In this document: positions 35,101 through 50,100 of the stretch, in pieces
Layout of the letters: the number at the start of each line of letters is the position of its first letter
How positions within the stretch are numbered: the stretch's first letter is position 1
Origin: Hippasteria phrygiana
Taxonomy: Eukaryota; Echinodermata; Asteroidea; Valvatida; Goniasteridae
DNA length: 64,000 nucleotides
NCBI GenBank assembly: GCA_037893225.1
Contig: JAZGUH010000378.1
Location: 799,001 to 863,000, forward strand
Reading direction: 5' to 3'
Notes under the pieces: model-generated
The model's database searches: none
What the model was told of the DNA's origin: nothing
What the model saw: the letters and a program-made list of their open reading frames with translations, nothing else
Translations under genes and position numbers: made by a program

Positions 35101-38100
35101 AATCATGTCCAAAAGTTAGGGAGAGGGGGATCCAGAATTTCAAAAGAAATACCGGTAGCTCTCGAAAAAATTTGACATGAAGGTTTGGCTGGGGTGGGGG
35201 TGGATGTTTTGAAAGGGGATGTGCTTTGGACAAAATTAATTAATTACATATCTGGCCAATAAAACAAAGACAAAGCGCACCCACCTACCCGAGTTGAAGA
35301 AAACCCGGCAAGCGTTAACCCGGAGATTGGTGGGTTAACCCACCTCGCGAGCAGGGTTAGAAATTACCCGGGTTACATTGTAAGTGGGGTTTTGAGGCAG
35401 TGAACCCGGAGAATTTCTAACCCCCGAGAAGTGTAGTGTGAACACGGCATATTACCCGGGAAATCGCGGGGTTAAATTTTGTCGAGAACCCCGCAATTAC
35501 CTGGGTAAGAATATAGTTTGAAACGGCTTCATGTAGTAGTCTAGGGGATTTGACCTCCAACTCTTCATGTTGTGCCTGAAGCTGTTCCACACACATCAGT
35601 ACATGTACATAATGCCAGATGTAAAATTTGTGTTGTCTAGACAGGGGCTCATGGTATAGCATTTTAGCATATGACCTTTGTTCGACCTCATGCATTTGAT
35701 TTTGAAGTGTGTGTTTAAATAGTCAGCTTTATTTTGGGGCATATTTACATATTACCATAGATTCACAAGAGTAGGCCTAGGGAACTCCTTTTCAGGCAGT
35801 GTTCTGAAGTACTTGGAAAAATTAGTGACTCTTGTACCAAATTTGGGGTCCTGACATACATGTACACGATGTACTATAAGATTTTGCAATTCAGGACACT
35901 TTAATGCCTTCTATCGCCAAGAGTAATGCAAGTAAAAAATAGTGTGAAGTCAATTTTATTGATACTTGATGGGAAATTACACAGGTTAGGTGTAACAGGT
36001 ACATTGTACACCAAAAATGTCACACTTTTGGATCCCACATTTATGGAATGACCAAATCCATGAGATAAAATGTATGCATTAGGATGTACATGTACACATA
36101 CATGTGTACATTTTGTACTTTGTTCAGAGGTCTGTAAAACTTTACTAAAAAACAAAAAATGGGATGGCAGATACATACTAATGTAAATAATGTTTTGCTC
36201 ATATACATTTGTACATTGTGATAATTTTTATATAGCAAATGTTTGCGTCCCTTGAGGGAAAAGGTTGACATTGTTTTCATGATGTGGTTGGTTGTCAAAT
36301 GCGATAGCAAATGCATGAAAACAAAAAGATAAGCAAGAAAACATGACAAATATTTGTATACGTGTGTACATGTAGACATGTACATTTGTAGCCTGAAAAC
36401 ATTTTAATAAGGTTATAAATATGTGCTGGGCCGGTTTTAAACGTACATTGTACTCCACCTTGGGGCCTGGGCACTTGATAATGACCCAAGCCGAATTATC
36501 AGCGTCCATGCCCCAAGGCGGTTTTAAACGTACTTCAAACCGGCCCAGCACATATTTATTCCCATTCATAAAATACCTTTTTGTATAATTTAGCAAAAAC
36601 CTCAGAAAATTATATATTTCCAATGATTTTGTTCAATTTTATTTACCTTGGTTTGTAAAACGCCTTTAGCTTTTTAATGGTTCGTGCCTCACGCGAGCAG
36701 TGCTAAAAATGTCCTTATATGGAAATTGACACGCGCGTGATGCGAGCATGATGGGGTGTGATGTAGCCCAGAATGCAGCAGTGCCGGTGAAGTGTAAAAT
36801 TATGGACTCTAAATATGGAAGCAACGTTAGTATTGTGCTTGCGTAATTGGGAGAGTGATTGGTCATGGGAGTGTTTAACTAATAAAAGGAACTAGATTTC
36901 ATAGGAGTCTAAATTTTGTATGACACCGGAAAAAGTGTTTAAAACCGGTTGGTGTTTTATCGGCCGTTTAAAACTTGAGGGCTCTCGACCAATAGGAATG
37001 GGTAAACTGTCTTACATGAATTTAATGTACTCGTACATTTATTCATTTTTAATTAAATAAATTAACCAAATCAGATACAATAATTAAAATAAATGAATAG
37101 GACATGTACATTGTACATATGTACATAAACAGTCCTGATTTTAGTAATTCAGCAATTTTGTTTTTCATTTTTATTTTTGTTTTTCATTTTTATTTTTGTT
37201 TTCTTTTAATTTTAAGCAGTATGAGTGAAAGGTTTTATTATTATTATTGTCATTGTTATTATTTATCGGCCAACAAATGAAAACGAGCACTTTGACAAAG
37301 CAAATACATGTAAATATCACAAAAGTATACCAAAAAAGAAAAAGATTAAACCAAAATTTTACTTGGAATAACTCTCATCAATGATATTCTGTCATTTTCC
37401 TGTTACAAAAAAATGAAATAAAAGACAACAAAACAAGAATCCCCTTCCCCTAAGATGCTAATATACCCGAACATGTACAGAGTTGACTTGTTTACGACGA
37501 GCTAAATTTAAATTTCACCCGCATGACCGATTTACTCAAGCTGGGACATATCAATCTGCAAATCAGTGGACCCTATCTGATTGCCCCGAAGACAAACCAC
37601 AGTACTCAGACATGTGGATTACAAGTCAGGTTCATGTAGAAGGCCCCGGAATGACTGGAGGCATTTTGCAAGTCCACTGTGGGCCGAGTTGACTGTCCGC
37701 CTCCTGAATGTCATTTTACCAGAGCATAATGTCATGCAGATGTACTGAAAGACATGAAGTGTTGTTTGAAAATTTCTTTGCTATTCTGAGAACCCTGGAA
37801 TTGACATACAATACCGTCATTCTATAATTAATTTGGGTTCCAAAAGTGTGACATTTGTGGTGTCCCTGTTTACACCTGACCTGTGTAATTTCCCATCCAG
37901 TATTTATTAAAATTGACTTCACACTATTTTTTACTTGTTTGGCAGGTACACTCTTGGAGATAGAAGGCATTAACCCTAACAGCCCAAGGCTTTTTACTAG
38001 AATCCTTCCCTAACCACACAAACTCCAACACTGTGTAGTAAACCAATGGCACATTCTTTGTACTTAGACAAAATCAGGGCATCAAGTCCCATGCAAAGTG

Positions 38101-41100
38101 ATGGTGCCAAGGCTCTACAGTACCCAATCACACAAAATTCAACACAAATGGGGTGTTTGATTTTGGCAGGTTAGGGATAGTTAGGGTTAGAATGTATCAT
38201 GAATTGCAAAGTCTGACACCTACATGTACAATGTAACAGGGACGCCAAAATGGGACCCCAAATTTATGGAATGACCCAAATCGACAAAAATATTTGTTGC
38301 TGTCCCCTGTTTGGGAAAAGTGGTTCGCATCTTTGTAAATCATGGGTCCGGGGCATATTAACCCTAACCTTTCCCAAATCCTCCAAAATCCTCTTTGCCA
38401 AATGGAGGAATTAAGAGGATTGAGGATCTTTGGAAGTTAAAGCATTGGAGGATTTTGCAGGATTAAGGGCATTAAGAGGATTTTGCCTCTGGAGGAAAGT
38501 GGAGGATCCAGGTCATCAGGCCCAATCTGATGCTGAATGAATTCGGAGGATTAAGGTTACTGGGGTGTTTGAAAAAATAAAACCTTGAGGATTTTGCAGG
38601 ATTCATGCAGTGGTCCCCTAAGAGGATTTTTGGGGATTCATGTTATATATACATGTATCTTTAACACTTTGAAATCGGAGGATATTAGAGGATTCAGGTT
38701 ACTTGGAGGAAAAAATGATGCAGGGCGTGTTTTTTTTCTCAAACCGCAGCTATGGCCGTCGTCCATGTTCAATGGGTTAACATGGCTAAGCATATTTTTT
38801 CTCTAAGAAAATATGTTTGAAAACCGTCTACTTTATGACTATACCCAGCAGAAATTTTTGCTTAATTAATGTGTCTTAAGAAAAATCGGCCAAGAACCAG
38901 TGAGAAGGACATGTACGTAGTATGCATCACGCGAAATTTTGGCTGGTAACCTGTTTTTTGTCAAGCAGCTTTTCTGTACAAAATTCTGGAATACATACAT
39001 GTACATGTACTGTTTGAGTAAACTGGATACATGTACCTTGGCTTTTCACTTAGCAAATTCATCTACATGTACATGCAGCATAAATTGGTCAGGGTAGATC
39101 TCCCATCAGCATTCGACTGCACTCTTTCGCCCCACTGTAATTGAGCATGTACCAACATTCTTACAGCGTGCAGTGCCAGCAGTGGATAAGCCACTTTACT
39201 ACCTGCAGGGGGCTACATGTACCTTGTATGAACAAATCCGACAATTTGCAACAAAACTGAAAAAGAAGCATGCTAAATACAACAAAATCCAACAGCAAAT
39301 TTAGTTGGATTCTGCAGTGTACACATCAGCCTTGGCAGTTTGTAGCTACAACGTATACTGCTGAATCCAACAAAATACAACAGGTATTTGTTTGTATGTG
39401 CCCTGCCAAATCCAACAAAATCCAACGAAAATGTTACCAAAAGTCTGCCTCAACCCTCCTCAATGCAACAAAATCCAACAGGTACATGTACATATATTCT
39501 TTAAATTCCACCCTGCTAAATATGACAAAATCCAACACACCATGTAGTTCATGTCAATTGCTAATGTAAATCCAACAAATTACAACAGCTAAATGTTACC
39601 ATTGTTGGATTTTGTTGTATTTAGCAGGGTTGGAATTAAATACATTATATACCAAGTATAAATCATACATGTATGCACATGTACTGTGCATGTACCTACA
39701 TTGTACATAATGATTTCGTTCTCCTTCTCTTTAACAGAAAATGAATATATGCTACCTGTCCTTTCCAGATTCCAATTCAGGTATGTCAATTAATGTTTAT
39801 CATCACAAATGGAATTTTATAAATTTTTCAGTGTATAATCATACATGTACTTGTCATATCTCCATCTTGGATACTGTATTTTGATTGGCCTTGAACGACT
39901 CACTCCAAGCATGATATCACACATCAGCCAGCTCGCTATTGAGCTGTATCGTTGGTACCCACGCAATTTTCACCTACAATTGACGGTAGTCAACTATAAT
40001 GGGAGCAGTGAACTACATGTACATGTAGAAGACAATCAGCTGTATCATTGGTACCCACGCAATTTTTACCTACACTGTTGACGAGAGTAAACTATAGTGG
40101 GAGCAGCGGACTGGCAGACGATCAGCTGTTTTGATCGCGTGATTTATTTGAGTTAATTTCCACCGAGCAAGGCAAGTTGAACTGGGTTTGGCGATATAAC
40201 AAAACAATTGTTGACTGCTGCGATGTGGGATATGACGTTTTTAACACCTTTGGGGACGCATACATGTAGCACCCTCGGCGAAGGACTAAAAATAGATCGC
40301 GAATGAGGACACAAAACCACACCTTGTATTATTCGATCATACACAACCCCCGTGATCATCATTAAATGAACCACCATGGAATTTTTTTTGTTTAGCTTAT
40401 TGAAATTATTAACCCTAACCTTCCCAAATCCTCCAAAATCCTTTTTGCCAAATTTGGAGGATTGAGGGTCTTTGGAAGTTAAAGCATCATAGGACTTTAC
40501 AGGATTGAGGGCATGAGAGGATTTTGCCTCTGGAGGAAAATGGAGGATCCAGGTCATCAGGCCCAATCTTATGCTGGATGATTTCGGGGGAATTGAGGTT
40601 ACTGGGGTGTTTACAAAAAAACATGGAGGATTTTACAGGATTCAGGCAGTGGTCCCTATTAGAGGTTTTTTGGGGGATTCAGGTTATACATGTTCATTGA
40701 AATCAGAGGATATTGGATGATTCAGGTTAAATGTAGCTTTCATACTTTGAAATCAGAGGATATTGGAGGATTCGGGTTACATGTAAGAAAAATGATGTAC
40801 ATGTACATGTAGGGAGTTAGGGTTTTAATGAAATTTCAATGTCTTTGGCTACATGTATGTATTTTGTGTTGCATTGTGCAGGGTGCATGGGGGATACACA
40901 GTTCAACTTTCGCATACGGCAATGTCATGGCAGACCACACTGCTATAACAACAGAAAGACTTATGATAGGAACAGCCCAGTTACATTACAGGTAAGCACT
41001 TGGATGGTAGTTCTGCTGTGTTTTTTGTATGTTGTTGTTGTTGTTTTTTTTTTTTTTTGGGGGGGGGTTGGGGATGGGGTGAGAAGGGGAGTCGGCCTCT

Positions 41101-44100
41101 CGATCGCTTAACCTAACCCCTGGGGTGTGTGAAGTTTTGTATTGATGGATTCAGCATTGTTAGGGTTAACGAGTGATAAATTTCTGTTTTGGGTCTAAAG
41201 TGCAAGTGCATTAATAAAAAAGAATTTCAAGATTGAGTCCATTACATTGTAAACAAAGGGCTTAAGGTTCAACAACTTTCCTGGTATGTTTACAGTTAAT
41301 AACTTAATATCAGGTATCCCATACACGTACGTGCAAATTGTACATCGAAAAACATCATAATCTGTGTCTGCAATTTTATGTTTTAAACATCTGTTCCTTT
41401 TTTTTCTTCAGAGTGATACTGGTCATTACTACGGCTTTGTCTACTTCCGACAAATCAAAGACAAAACGTCAAGGAGAGGTTACTTCCAAAAAGTAAGAAT
41501 TCTTTTCTGCAATAACATAAACACTATAGGACTTTCTGGAATGTATTGTTGAGAATTCAGTGTGTGACTGGTATTCAGCTGTTGTTTTCACATGGAGTTT
41601 TGGTTGGTAACCTGTTTTTACTAAGCAGGATTTTTTTATGCTAAACACATTTTTATGTTTAGCAGTTCCATGAAATTGGCCTCGGGTGTTAAAATGGAAA
41701 AGGAATTTATGAAAAAAATGTTTTTTAAAATATTTTATTTTTCAGTCAGTGGTACTTCTATCCAAGGTTCCCTACATCACACTCTTCACACGTCTTGCCA
41801 GTATCATCGCACCAGGGTATTTTGACTATGGCGAACCCTCTGTAGAAGCTGGTATGTATATCTGACAAATTGAAAATGGCGGCCTTCCCTGTTTATCATC
41901 ATTGTATCAAAAGACCTGTAGTCACTGAATCTCTATGATTTTTCCTATTTTTTTTGTCCTGTGGAAATGAAATATGAAGGAATTCTCTTTCTTACTTTTG
42001 TGCAAGTTATGATGAAAAACTAACAAAGACGTGATGCTTTTTTTCCTCATTTGAAAATACACTAAAACTAAAAGTTAGTAAAACTGATATATATTATATA
42101 CTGTATGGCATATTAACCAGTTCGCGTCGGATGACGTGTATACACGCACTCAGTGAGGCAAGGGTCCAGCGGAAATATCTGTCAGCGACCGGCTCGCAGT
42201 GAGCGAGGCCAGGGTGTGCTACCCGGAGATAAAAATAAAGGCCTGAACCCGTCTGGCACCCAGGCTCATGAAAAATAATCCCGGCGTGAACTGGTTAAGC
42301 TAAATGTTAAAATTCATTGTAAATAAACCAATTACTTTTGTTTTTTAAATATACATGTAGCATATTACGATATTTTCCCATTGGCTATTCGTTATACATA
42401 CCTCGCCCATGTTCACTAAACTCTCATGAATACATGTTGCAATGTAAACTACATGTTGCCGGCTCGTGAAGACGAACAGAGCACACTGTTCGAAACGTCG
42501 AGACCTTATCTCACCATCAGCTCTTTTCAGAGCCAACAGTTCCTCACAAAAGAGATATCTTGGAAAGATTTTACTTTAATACCCCCATCAAAATGGATCA
42601 GGAACAGCAAAATCTTAGAAAATAATCAACTGTCCTTGATAACAACTGTCTGAACATGTGACACAACCTGTTATTTCAAGACTTATGTCAGCAAAATCTG
42701 TAAAAAATGAGGCAGAAATTAACATGTAAGTGAAAACTTTGAGTGACCATACACTGTGCCAAGAACATCTTACACAGAAAACACAAACTTTCTTCCCCTA
42801 TATTGCACGAACATTTCCCAGCTAAATTCTCAAATTTAAAGGTTGTGCCAAGTGTTTATGTAATTCTGAACACAGATGGATGGTTATTTTCCAAGAATTG
42901 CTGTTCCTGACTGATTTTGGTGGGGGGTATTAAAGTAAAATCTTTCCGATATCTTTCCATAGGATACTTGCAACCTACTTTCCAGCCTATGTTGCATCCA
43001 ATAATACATTGATGTTTATTACAGCATGTCACGATATCGACCAGTGGCCATCTCCAGTGCCCGGCCAGCTCTTGCATTTACCTATCATGGGCTGCGTGTT
43101 TCAAATCAGAATACCAACCAAGCAAGACAAGCCGGGATCTATATCAGCAGCGGTCAAAACAACGCCAGAGGTACAGTACACTTGTACACAATGCCAACAA
43201 TTGGTTATATAGCTCGCAGAAACCGTACATAATTGCAAGGGTTGAGGGAAATTCTCATTTCTGTGCCAATAGCTTTTTCCCTTGTTCTCTATTTCTACTT
43301 GTATGGAATATTTGCCTGGTAGATGTTTCCTTCATCTTTAATCTTATCTGCTTCAAGAGGAATATTAATTCCTACCTCTTGTATCTTTAATTCTTTTTCT
43401 TTTTGTAGCTCCGTACCGAGCAAACTTGCATTAAACAAATATTTTATGAAGGGAGAGAGAAAAATAGCAAGACAGAAAATTGTCTTAGTACTACAGTGGA
43501 ACGCTGCTATATCGAACACCACTATATCGAACACCACTATACCGAACATTCGGCTATACCGAACACCATCCTTGGCTCCCAAATTTTGTGTACAAAACTT
43601 AACGAACATTGTTGTTGAAAATACAATGCAACGGATTAACAAAATTACCAGGTATTTGGGCTGTTTGTAATTCCCAAACGGCCGCAGCTTTATGTTGAAG
43701 AGTGACAGGTGGCTATTATTTATCCAAAATATGGAAGGGAAAAGCCAACTGTTGCTTTAGAATTTGGTAAGCTTAGAAAGTTGAACATGTAATTTACATG
43801 ATTCAATGGCCGGCACATGTTCAAAGTCATCCTTAAGTAACCGCCAGGTCGTGCAGGGTGACGTGCTGCCAAGATAAATGGACAGTGGTTTCGTGTCTCC
43901 GCACGCGGGTGAGAGAAATGCTACTACATGTACACTGACAAGCTTGCAAGAGCCTCCTCCGCTTGCTGCCGAGGCCTTTAAAATAAACTTCACACCAATT
44001 TTTTGATGAAAAGTTACTTAAAAATAAATTAGAAAGTGGGGCAGAATATTATATTTCCAGGCGGCAAAATTTGAGGAAATATGTAGTACAATTGAATAAA

Positions 44101-47100
44101 ACCTTCAATTACAATCAAAAGAGGGCACGACACAAAAGGGCACTATTTAAAAGAAGGGACACCATGTTGAAAAATGGACATGCGGCGGACCGGCAGCTGA
44201 AAGTCGCTATACCAAACGATCGCTACACCGAACAAAATCTGTGGATCCCGCGATGTTTGTTATAGCGGCGTTCCACTGTATATTAAACAAAATATCTTGG
44301 AATAAAACCTTACTGTACTAAAGTGGGGGTACCAACTGAGCTATCTATCTGATAGCAGTCTCCCAGTTTCGTTAAAATCTTTGTTCTTTGGTTGCCAAGA
44401 ATCAACTGAAGTTACCAAATACAAGACTAAAAGTAACTCTAGGTAAAGGGTTACGATCAGAGGTAGGTGGTATGGTTATGGTTTTTCTGAGCCCAGATCT
44501 AACAGAGGATAATTCGTCAACAGATTCCAGAGAATTTATCCCAATTTTCAGACCTATAGGCCCAGGCGGGGTAACTGCCACTGTCAGTGACACCAGCTCA
44601 CCTCCCCCGGCATTAAACCGTTAACTGCAGTGCGGAGAGGGGCTGGTCATACTATGTGTAATGATAGAGATAACAATTTGGCCCGTGTTTATGTTGTAGC
44701 ACGGCGGTTCCCAGCCTACTATAGTACCCTCTGTCCACGAGGTTGAGCCGTTCAGATGTCTTCAACCAGTCTTGCCACACATACAACTCATTTGGGAATT
44801 GGTACTTACTGGAGAGGTATGCTAGTGTTGTACTTTGAGTATAATTTGCAATTTGTGACCCGCCAAATTGTGCCTTTATATATTGCTGGTGTATTGGAAG
44901 GCACAAAACCAACCTAAAAGTGTTTCACACTTTTGCATGACCTTGAGCAGAAATTGGTTATATGTGACTGCCGGATCTACAAAAATGGGTTTTATGTTGC
45001 AAAATTTGAAAAAAATGAGTTTTAATACATAGTTGAACTGGTCACATCCTGAGCTTTAATTTGGTGTAGGTTTGACCCCTGTGACATTTTGTGTTCTCGA
45101 AATATCTGGACATTTGCACACTCATATTTCCCAATTTAACGGAAATTTGCATACAGAGATGCAGCCCTTTAAGCATGGCCAGTGGAAAGAAATGAGATAG
45201 AAGTAATTTCTAGCAACATTTGTTTGTTCATATCTTAACGTTTCTGAAAATAAGTTATAGAAGTAAAGATATAATGGAAGCCAACAAATTAAAAACCAAA
45301 AAAATCACTGATATGAAGATTTGTTCACCCTCTTTCATACATGTATGTAGAACAGCCCTGTGTGTGTTTGCATAGTTGCAACATAATTTGATATTTGTTG
45401 TAAGAAAATGACGTGTTTTGCATGGTCCTCCAATAGCTCCCGCATTATTCCAAAGGGTGAGTTGATACACACTTCAAAATGCTCCCGAGAAAAATAACAA
45501 TCCTCTTATAGCAAAAGTGAGTTCGCCCTTGCTATATAGACCGTATCGAATACCCATGGTCGCCATAGCAACATCCCCACGTCTGTGTAGGCCGATATAT
45601 TGTGGGACAGGCATATGATAATATCAGGACGTATTATTGTACGCATGTGTCCCACCACATGGCTGCCATGACATCATATTTGATATGGTCTATCAGCTGA
45701 TGCACCCCCAACTTGGTCCAATTAGAGCCAGACACGTAGACCTTCCTTACAAGTGTACTTGCAAAAAATGTATTGATTATGCAAACATAATGCTCCAGTG
45801 GCTTGCCATAGTTATTGATATTCATTTTTACTATCGTCAAACAAACCACAAGGGAAGCTGACTCGATAATTTGAATGAATTTTCAAAGTGACCAAAGAAT
45901 ACTGGCAGTAGTGGGATATTAATTTTGGATTGTTTTTCGCAGCCCATCGTGGTGATGGCGCCTTCACCTTCCATCTGTTCGGACACCATTCATGCGTTGG
46001 TCCACGCCATCTCGCCGCTGCGCTACATGTCTGACTTCCGTCCGTACTTCACCATACACGACAGTGAGTTCAAGGAGTACACAACGAGGACACAAGCACC
46101 GTGAGTATTCATTCTACAGGCTTTTAGTGGCCTGTTTTTTTGTTCATCCATTTTTGTGTAAATTGTCTGCTTAATTTTCCCCACCTTCTACGTGACTCTT
46201 GTTGTAACCTTTGATGTGAAGAAAACTAAACCGTTGTCTTTGTCTCAATCTAAAGATGATTCATTTGCTTCAATTCATATGGGTCCCTTGACTTTGCCCG
46301 AGGTATATGGCCTAAGTCTTCTTGGACTTGTAATCTCCCCTAACCTTAGCTGGGAGAAGTATAATGTATACATGTATCTCGGGTATTGCTAAGAGTGCTT
46401 CCAAACGAGTGGGTTGTCTTTATTGAGCTCAGAAGTATTTATCTCCTAATGCTATCCCTTATCTTTACAAGACAACTGTACTTCCTCTTATGGAGTACTG
46501 TTCCCACATCTGGGCTGGTGCTTCTGCTTGTCACTTATCTTTACTAGATAGAATACAGAAGCACATTGTTAATTTGGTTTGAGAAGAGTTGGGCTCATCC
46601 TTACAATCACTCTCTCACCGGAGATCGGTTTCTACTCTTAGTCTGTTCTACAATGTTTTCATGGCTTTCGGCTTGTCCAGCTTGATTCCTCCAGTTAAGT
46701 GTTTCACCATGAAACTTGGCTTACCACCAGTTCTCATAATATACTTTAGAGTTAGAATGACAAGTTATGCCAATAGCTTTTTGCCTCGTTACGTATCTCT
46801 ATGAAATTCTTTGCCTGGTTCATGTTTCCCTATCAAGTACGATCTTTCCTGCTTCAAGAGGAATATTAATTCCTACTCCTTGTATCTCTGATTCTTTTTT
46901 TTGTAGTAGCTCTGTACCTCGAGTGGCTTTTAGCCTTGTTCAGACGAACTTGCATAAACCCCCAAAAAAGGTTTTGGCCATACAGATTATATAACTACTA
47001 AGATTGCTTATTGTGATATACGTCATAGGAAAAAGCAGTGTAGATCAAATTTCTTCAGTGACTTTGTCTATAGATGCATTAGATCCCATTCCATCCGTAA

Positions 47101-50100
47101 CTCGACGTGTCCTGTATATTTCCCTTTTATAGTGTTTTCCCAAGCCGATCTTTAGATAGATGCTGCACTTAATTTTTGTTCTTCTGTCTGTATGTCCTTT
47201 TTGCTGAGTGCAACATATTGTGGAGTTACCTTTAAACATATTTCCTTGATTGTCTGTAATATGGGACCCATGTTCTTAAACAGTGCTTCTAAGGGTCCAT
47301 CCACAGTATCACAAGCACATATATTTAATTTGTTGCCGTGTTTCCCACATTCCTTGTGTCCGATTACTTTGAATAATAAAACTAATACTGAAGAATTACA
47401 AAAACCTACATGTACATCATTAGATTTCCCTCCATTTTTCAGTCCGTCTGTGATACTTGGCGTGACGAATCCCTTCTTTGCCAAGACATTACAGCATTGG
47501 CCTCACGTCATCCGGATAGGAGAGCCTTTAAACACAGGTAGGTATGGACTTCCGAACATATCGGTTATTAGCCTGGTTTTCTTGAAACAGGAGTTGCCCT
47601 GACAAACATCCCATGGGAATTGCATGGTGAATTGGACACCATGGGAATCCCATGGCAGGGATCGAAATATCCACTGGACCACTGGACCACTGGACCGAGT
47701 CCAGTGATTTAAGCGTTGGTCTAGTGAACTAGTCCGGTGGTTTAGTGATTTTTTTCATAAACTGCATGAAATGCTATCACTAAAGTCCATTTTTTTGTAA
47801 AAATCTGGTCAACTGAAAAAGCCCCGTAATTTCTGGAATGGCCATTTTTAGTTTTGAGGCAGGGAGTTTAATTCAAAACAGCATTTCTAACCCCTCCACC
47901 AACAAGGTTGGCAAAAGGGAAAAAATCGAAACAGCCACGCTCATTCAAAACACTGTGTGCTCTTATTTTACCATTGGTCTGGTAAAATACCTTCTGGTCT
48001 ATTAAAAATTTTGTTCTACTAGCCCAGCTGTCTAGTAGATTTTTACCTGAAATTCAACCCCTGCATGGGAGATTTTTATAAGGGTAACTATAGTTTTGGG
48101 GAAGGTAGGAGAAACGGGGTAGCCGGGGAAGCAAACTTGGAGCCCCAAGTTTGTCTGCCGCCCTACCCAAAGAAAAGGTAAGATCGCATGGCCTTACCAA
48201 TGTCAAGGTTACTCGACAAGGAAACCACACACCAGAGCATCCAAACAACAGATATATTCACCATGTTTCAACGAACTGTAGTGCTTCTGTTTTCACTGTT
48301 CATTTATGATCCTTTATACCAACAGAAAGAGCTTGTTCAGATTTTTCTTATGGTGCTATCAAATTCATTTGTCATCATAATGATATTTTGAGAAAACTCC
48401 ATCCGGTCTTTCCCTGCTGTGTGTATGGAGTGTCATTTGTTCATCAAACAAGTTTCCTGTTAGAACAAAGAAACTGGCAGGAGCGGGATTCAAACCTGCG
48501 CTCTACCAACTGAGCTATCTTGCCCTATGTTGGTGGTCTCCCAAATTGTCAGTATCTTTGTTCGGGTGGGCGCTAGTCAGAAGTCCTGTTTGATAAAGTG
48601 GGCCAGAAGAGAAAACAACCATGACTTTGCTATTTTAGAAGTTGTAACTTTTTACTCCATATGAAAGAATAATTTTCACGGAACAAACTTGACACACCAC
48701 ATTTTCCGTTGTAATCCAATTTTGAGGGTAAAATCTTTGGTTGAAAAAATACAGCCATTCAGCAAGCAGTAGGCTGCTTATTTTGCTCGAGTTGTTCACG
48801 CTTGACAAAGAAGTGTGGTTCCGGGGAAGATAAGCCAATAAACAATAATTATGGTACTGAAAGGGTTAGGTTACTATGGAAGTAAAAGTCCATGTATCTT
48901 GTACTTCACATCACTCCAAATATATTACATGGATTAATTCAGGAAGGGAGAAATAATGTGAATAAAACAACACAAATATTTGATGCTACATGTATCTTAA
49001 TTGCGTATATGAATAATACATCATGCTTTTCAGTGATAACCAGTATTTGCAATTGGTTTATATGTGAAAGAATGTTTGTCAATATCGTATTAAAATACAT
49101 AACTTTTTTGTGAGCTATTATGAACAGTATTTACCAGATTTGCCAAGTACGAATTTAGCAACTTTCGTCTGCTCGCCATTTTGTTCTTCTTCACCCCTGT
49201 ACCTGTTTGAGATGTGTTGTGCCGTTCTTTGTTGTAACAGATCAAATATACATGGGAGATGTAAACAAAATTTGCTGTTTTAGGGCTAAGTCAGTCTCTA
49301 AATCGTTATCTTGTTTTATTATGACTGCATTTGTCAGTCAGTAATTCCATTTGTTTCTTGTTTCCCCAACGTGAACCTTCAACCATTGAATTTTTAAAAA
49401 TCATATTCACACCCCCCCCCCCCCCCCATTTTTGTACCTGTTGTCCTTCACCATTGTTCATGTTGCAACTTGGGTTCTTCCCTGATACATTTCTTTTCTA
49501 TTTTATTTTTATTTTATTTTTTTAAATCACAGAAAAGTCTAATAAGATGTTGAAACCAAAGAAGCCGGGGAGTTTGAAGACGTTGGAATCCAAGCCGGGG
49601 CTGTACACCCAGTATAAACCATTCTTAAGCAAAGACAAGACGATCATTAAGAGATTAATAAAGGTATCGCAGAATAATTGGATAGTAGTATTGACAGTAC
49701 TTGGTATTTTCATATACATGTACATGTATTTTTAACCCTAACCTTCCCAAATCCTTCAAAATCCTTCAAAATCCTCTTTGCCAAATGGGAGGATTTTGCA
49801 GGATTGAGGGCATAAGAGGATTTTGCCTATGGAGGATCCAGGTCATCAGGCCCAATCTGGTGCTGGATGATTTCAAAGGATTGAGGTTATTGGGGTGTTT
49901 ATCCAAAACCCACTGGAGGATTTTGCAGGATTAAGGTAGTGGTCCCCAGTAACAAAACACTGGAGGATTTTGGAATCGGAGGATATTGGAGGATTCAGGT
50001 TACATGTAGGAAAAAAGTTGTACTTGTAGGGAGTTAGGGTTAATCATAGTTGACTGCTGTGATGTGGGACGTGGCATTTCTTTTAACACCCGGGATACGC

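Noticed and set aside
36041..36623. Overlapping minus-strand open frames of 114-131 codons
   Set aside because: They cover a fold-back repeat and TACATGTA words, show no family resemblance and lack splice or promoter context.
37483..37692. Possible extra DENND6 exon in intron 2
   Set aside because: The exon 2 to exon 3 junction is already exact relative to the family, and this frame matches nothing between them.
38358..50043. Telomeric CCCTAA repeats at TTAACCCTAAC sites
   Set aside because: Each site has only one or two CCCTAA units, always next to TTAA at a MITE end, so they are terminal repeats rather than interstitial telomeres.
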